From contig NZ_SJPO01000003.1 of the NCBI RefSeq assembly GCF_007859935.1, positions 330,827-394,826 on the forward strand: a stretch of 64,000 nucleotides of DNA. The letters run 5' to 3'. How positions within the stretch are numbered: the first letter of the stretch is position 1; each line of letters opens with the position of its first letter. Both the position numbers and the translations under genes were made by a program. The notes below the pieces were generated by a model. The model did no database searches. It was given only the letters and a program-made list of their open reading frames with translations, and had not been told where the DNA came from. The DNA comes from Posidoniimonas polymericola. GTDB lineage: Bacteria; Planctomycetota; Planctomycetia; Pirellulales; Lacipirellulaceae. Positions 62,324 to 64,000 of the stretch are shown here, piece after piece.

Positions 62324-63121
62324 TTAAGCCACGGAAGCCGAGCCTTCTTCGATCCGGACGAGCTCGTCGACAATGCGCCGTGGGTCGAGCGGCTTCTGGA
62401 ACCAGCCGGTGCAGCCATCGGCCGAGCCGGGGCCGTAGTCTTCGGCCGAGTTGCCGCTGATGACGAACAGGGTAATCTTTGCCCACTCTTTCCGCTCGCG
62501 GATCATCTTCAGCAGCCGGGCGCCGTCGCAGCGGGGCATCTGCATATCGATCAGCATGAACGCCGGCCGCTCGCCGCTCCGCAGCAGCTCGATCGCCTCG
62601 AGCCCGTCCCTGGCGGTCTGCACCCCGTAACCGCACATCCGCAGGAAGCCGGCCAGCAGCTCGCGCTCGTTGTCGTTGTCGTCGACCACCAACGCCCGAC
62701 CCGCAGGCTGGCCGCCCGGCGGGCCGACCGGGCGGGCGACCACGCCGGTCCGGCCGAGCACCCGGTGGCCGCTGAGGTCCTCGATGCGTTGGATCACGGC
62801 CTCGAACATCTTGTCGGCGTCGATCGTGTCCGCGGCGCCCGCGGCCGCGCCGCGTCTGTGGTAGACGTGCAGCATCAGACTCAGCTCGTGCAGCGTGTTG
62901 CGTAGCTCGTGCCGCAGGTTCTTGGGGAGCCGTATCACATGCGGCGCCGGGCCGTGCGCGCCCTTCGAATGGTCTTCGATCTCGTCCCGCAGCACGCGGA
63001 CCTCGATCGGCGCGTCGACCCCGATGCTTACTTTCGATCCCCGCACTTCGAGGATCTCCACCGAGATCCCCTGACCGGGGAAGCGGATCTTCTGATTCTT
63101 ATGACGAGATAAGACGAGCAT
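62324..63121 (-). CDS. CsrA domain fused to a response-regulator receiver domain
   Basis: This 265-residue protein starts with a complete CsrA domain (1-50): MLVLSRHKNQKIRF, VEILEVRGSKVSIGVDAP and EVRVLRDEIED. The RNA-binding residues of CsrA, Leu4, Arg6 and the late Arg (here Arg45), are kept. A helical linker (60-130) contains LRHELRNTLHELSLML, which looks like an H-box but has no kinase domain after it. A receiver domain (140-255) follows with acidic pair D147/D148, phospho-acceptor D192 in FMLIDMQMP, Ser222 and Lys243. So a receiver may control mRNA binding by phosphorylation. It is the only CsrA in this window. It faces an Rcp1-like receiver gene across 614 bp. Confidence 0.93.
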   Translation of the reverse strand: MLVLSRHKNQKIRFPGQGISVEILEVRGSKVSIGVDAPIEVRVLRDEIEDHSKGAHGPAPHVIRLPKNLRHELRNTLHELSLMLHVYHRRGAAAGAADTIDADKMFEAVIQRIEDLSGHRVLGRTGVVARPVGPPGGQPAGRALVVDDNDNERELLAGFLRMCGYGVQTARDGLEAIELLRSGERPAFMLIDMQMPRCDGARLLKMIRERKEWAKITLFVISGNSAEDYGPGSADGCTGWFQKPLDPRRIVDELVRIEEGSASVA

Positions 63122-63735
63122 GCCGTGGCTTTCTTATTTTCCGCGCGACGGCGTTAGACAGCCACCGCAGCGAATCGAGCGACACGTGGGCACGGAAACG
63201 ATAGTCCTACGTTCCGCCATCCGGGTTCCGGTTGTCAACTGAGGTTTGGCGATTGAGAGAGGGGGTAAACGGCGCCCTCGGGGTGGACGAATCGCCGGAC
63301 TTAGCGGCGCACCGTTTTGCGATTGGGGGACGCGGTGTTAAGATCTCTGCTGCATTTGGCGCCGATCTGCAGCGGTAGCTCAATCAATTATTCGGGCGAT
63401 GGCAATTGCCGAGCAAGAGCGAACGCAAACGCGGTTGGCATTGGCGAATCAACGCCTCGAGCACGGCAGGCGGCGTGTGCCGAATCGCTGCGGCTCCGAT
63501 CAAACCAGCTCGAGGCGACGCTCCGCCTCGGACCGGCCGGCGGAGAAGATCGCAGATAGACGGGGCGGTGGTCGACTCGGCGCCGGAACTGCTCCCACGC
63601 GGGTGCTGTCCGCGCGCCGATCCTTGCAGCGACCCGCGAGCGACGTTTAGCTTACTCGATGCGTAGTGCGTCTTTTTGTGATCGTCGCCGTCCCGCGACG
63701 CTCGACCAAGACTCCGACCTACTACCGGCCCCGAC
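63122..63735. other. Divergent region between the two receiver genes
   Basis: About 614 nt. Several overlapping frames (63317-63737, both strands) have Arg/Ser/Gly-rich translations with no family signs. I see no clear RNA gene. Possible CsrA sites (GGA in loops) were not established. Both promoters should lie here. Confidence 0.5.
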
Positions 63736-64000
63736 ATGAACGCAGAGCACGCCTCCCGTCCGCCCTACCGAGAAGTCCAGATCCTGCTGGTCGAGGACGA
63801 CGACGTCGACGCCGAGGCGGTGTGCCGGGCGTTCGAAAAGGTCCGGATCGGCAACAGGATTGTCCGCGCAAAGGACGGCGTTGAGGCGCTCTGCATCCTG
63901 CGGGGTGAGCACCAGCTGCAGGTGGGGCGGCCGTGCGTCATCCTGCTAGACCTCAACCTCCCGCGGATGAATGGCATTGAGATGCTCCGCGAGCTCCGCG
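63736..64000 (+). CDS. Rcp1-like response regulator, cut by the window end
   Basis: The first 88 residues are visible, from the ATG at 63736. They show a receiver domain of the Rcp1 type: VQILLVEDDDVDAEAVCRAF (acidic residues at 20-22), IVRAKDGVEALCILRG, and the phospho-acceptor Asp72 in VILLDLNLPRMNG. The stretch of about 18 residues before the receiver is unremarkable. These small receivers usually work with phytochrome-like or hybrid kinases. The rest, including the T/S and Lys residues, is outside the window. It is divergent from the CsrA-receiver gene. Confidence 0.85.
   Translation, partial: MNAEHASRPPYREVQILLVEDDDVDAEAVCRAFEKVRIGNRIVRAKDGVEALCILRGEHQLQVGRPCVILLDLNLPRMNGIEMLRELR

Noticed and set aside
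63384..63737. Short frame on the minus strand between the receiver genes
   Set aside because: Arg/Ser/Gly-rich, no ribosome-binding site, and it overlaps other equally poor frames on the plus strand.

Overview
The window is high-GC bacterial DNA (by eye about two thirds G+C) from a planctomycete. The strongest signs are two secreted proteins with the planctomycete LEPR-XLL N-terminal signature (near 2750 and 7375), PEP-CTERM-type C-termini next to dockerin-like calcium modules, an FSLR-like hydrophobic N-terminus on a hypothetical protein, YTV-like secreted repeats, and large redoxin/cytochrome c/copper monooxygenase fusions. The mix points to the order Pirellulales, perhaps a Lacipirellulaceae-like lineage; the family is an inference. 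No phage, plasmid, CRISPR array or classic insertion sequence was seen.

Layout. 0.3-2.6 kb: an AAA+ ATPase of the magnesium-chelatase type and an RbfA-like protein closed by a strong terminator. 2.6-15.5 kb: large exported proteins (beta-propeller, VCBS-repeat, CotH-like, PEP-CTERM, a clan GH-A glycosidase) with a single-domain globin between them. 15.8-20.4 kb: an SPFH protein with a triplicated motif, an unusual tRNA-like gene, tRNA-Ser(CGA), and about 0.8 kb with no gene. 20.7-30.3 kb: housekeeping genes (HIT hydrolase, PdxA, histidine phosphatase, EamA transporter, aminotransferase) around a cluster of three related envelope proteins. 30.3-41.1 kb: small hypothetical genes, several bounded by dispersed inverted repeats, plus a GH5-like glycosidase, a radical-SAM/UdgX DNA-repair pair and a purine permease. 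41.2-52.9 kb: two exported class I amidotransferase-like proteins, an exported C-type lectin, a GH43 arabinanase-like protein with passenger repeats, and a DUF2891/NRAMP pair. 53.1-59.7 kb: a DUF4139 protein, an RND/MMPL exporter, and a redoxin-cytochrome c-copper monooxygenase-EF-hand fusion. 59.9-62 kb: a sulfide/persulfide detoxification pair. 62.3-64 kb: a CsrA domain fused to a response-regulator receiver, facing an Rcp1-like receiver protein cut by the window edge.

The genes suggest a surface-polysaccharide lifestyle (GH43, GH5-like and GH-A enzymes, lectin, dockerin-like modules) with redox and sulfur stress handling. The most unusual gene is the CsrA-receiver fusion at 62324-63121. 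The most unusual non-coding signal is a set of small dispersed hairpin families. One family sits 32-47 nt upstream of the start codon of three unrelated enzyme genes, always in the same orientation, and another shows compensatory base changes between copies. Several neighbouring convergent genes overlap at their stop codons.
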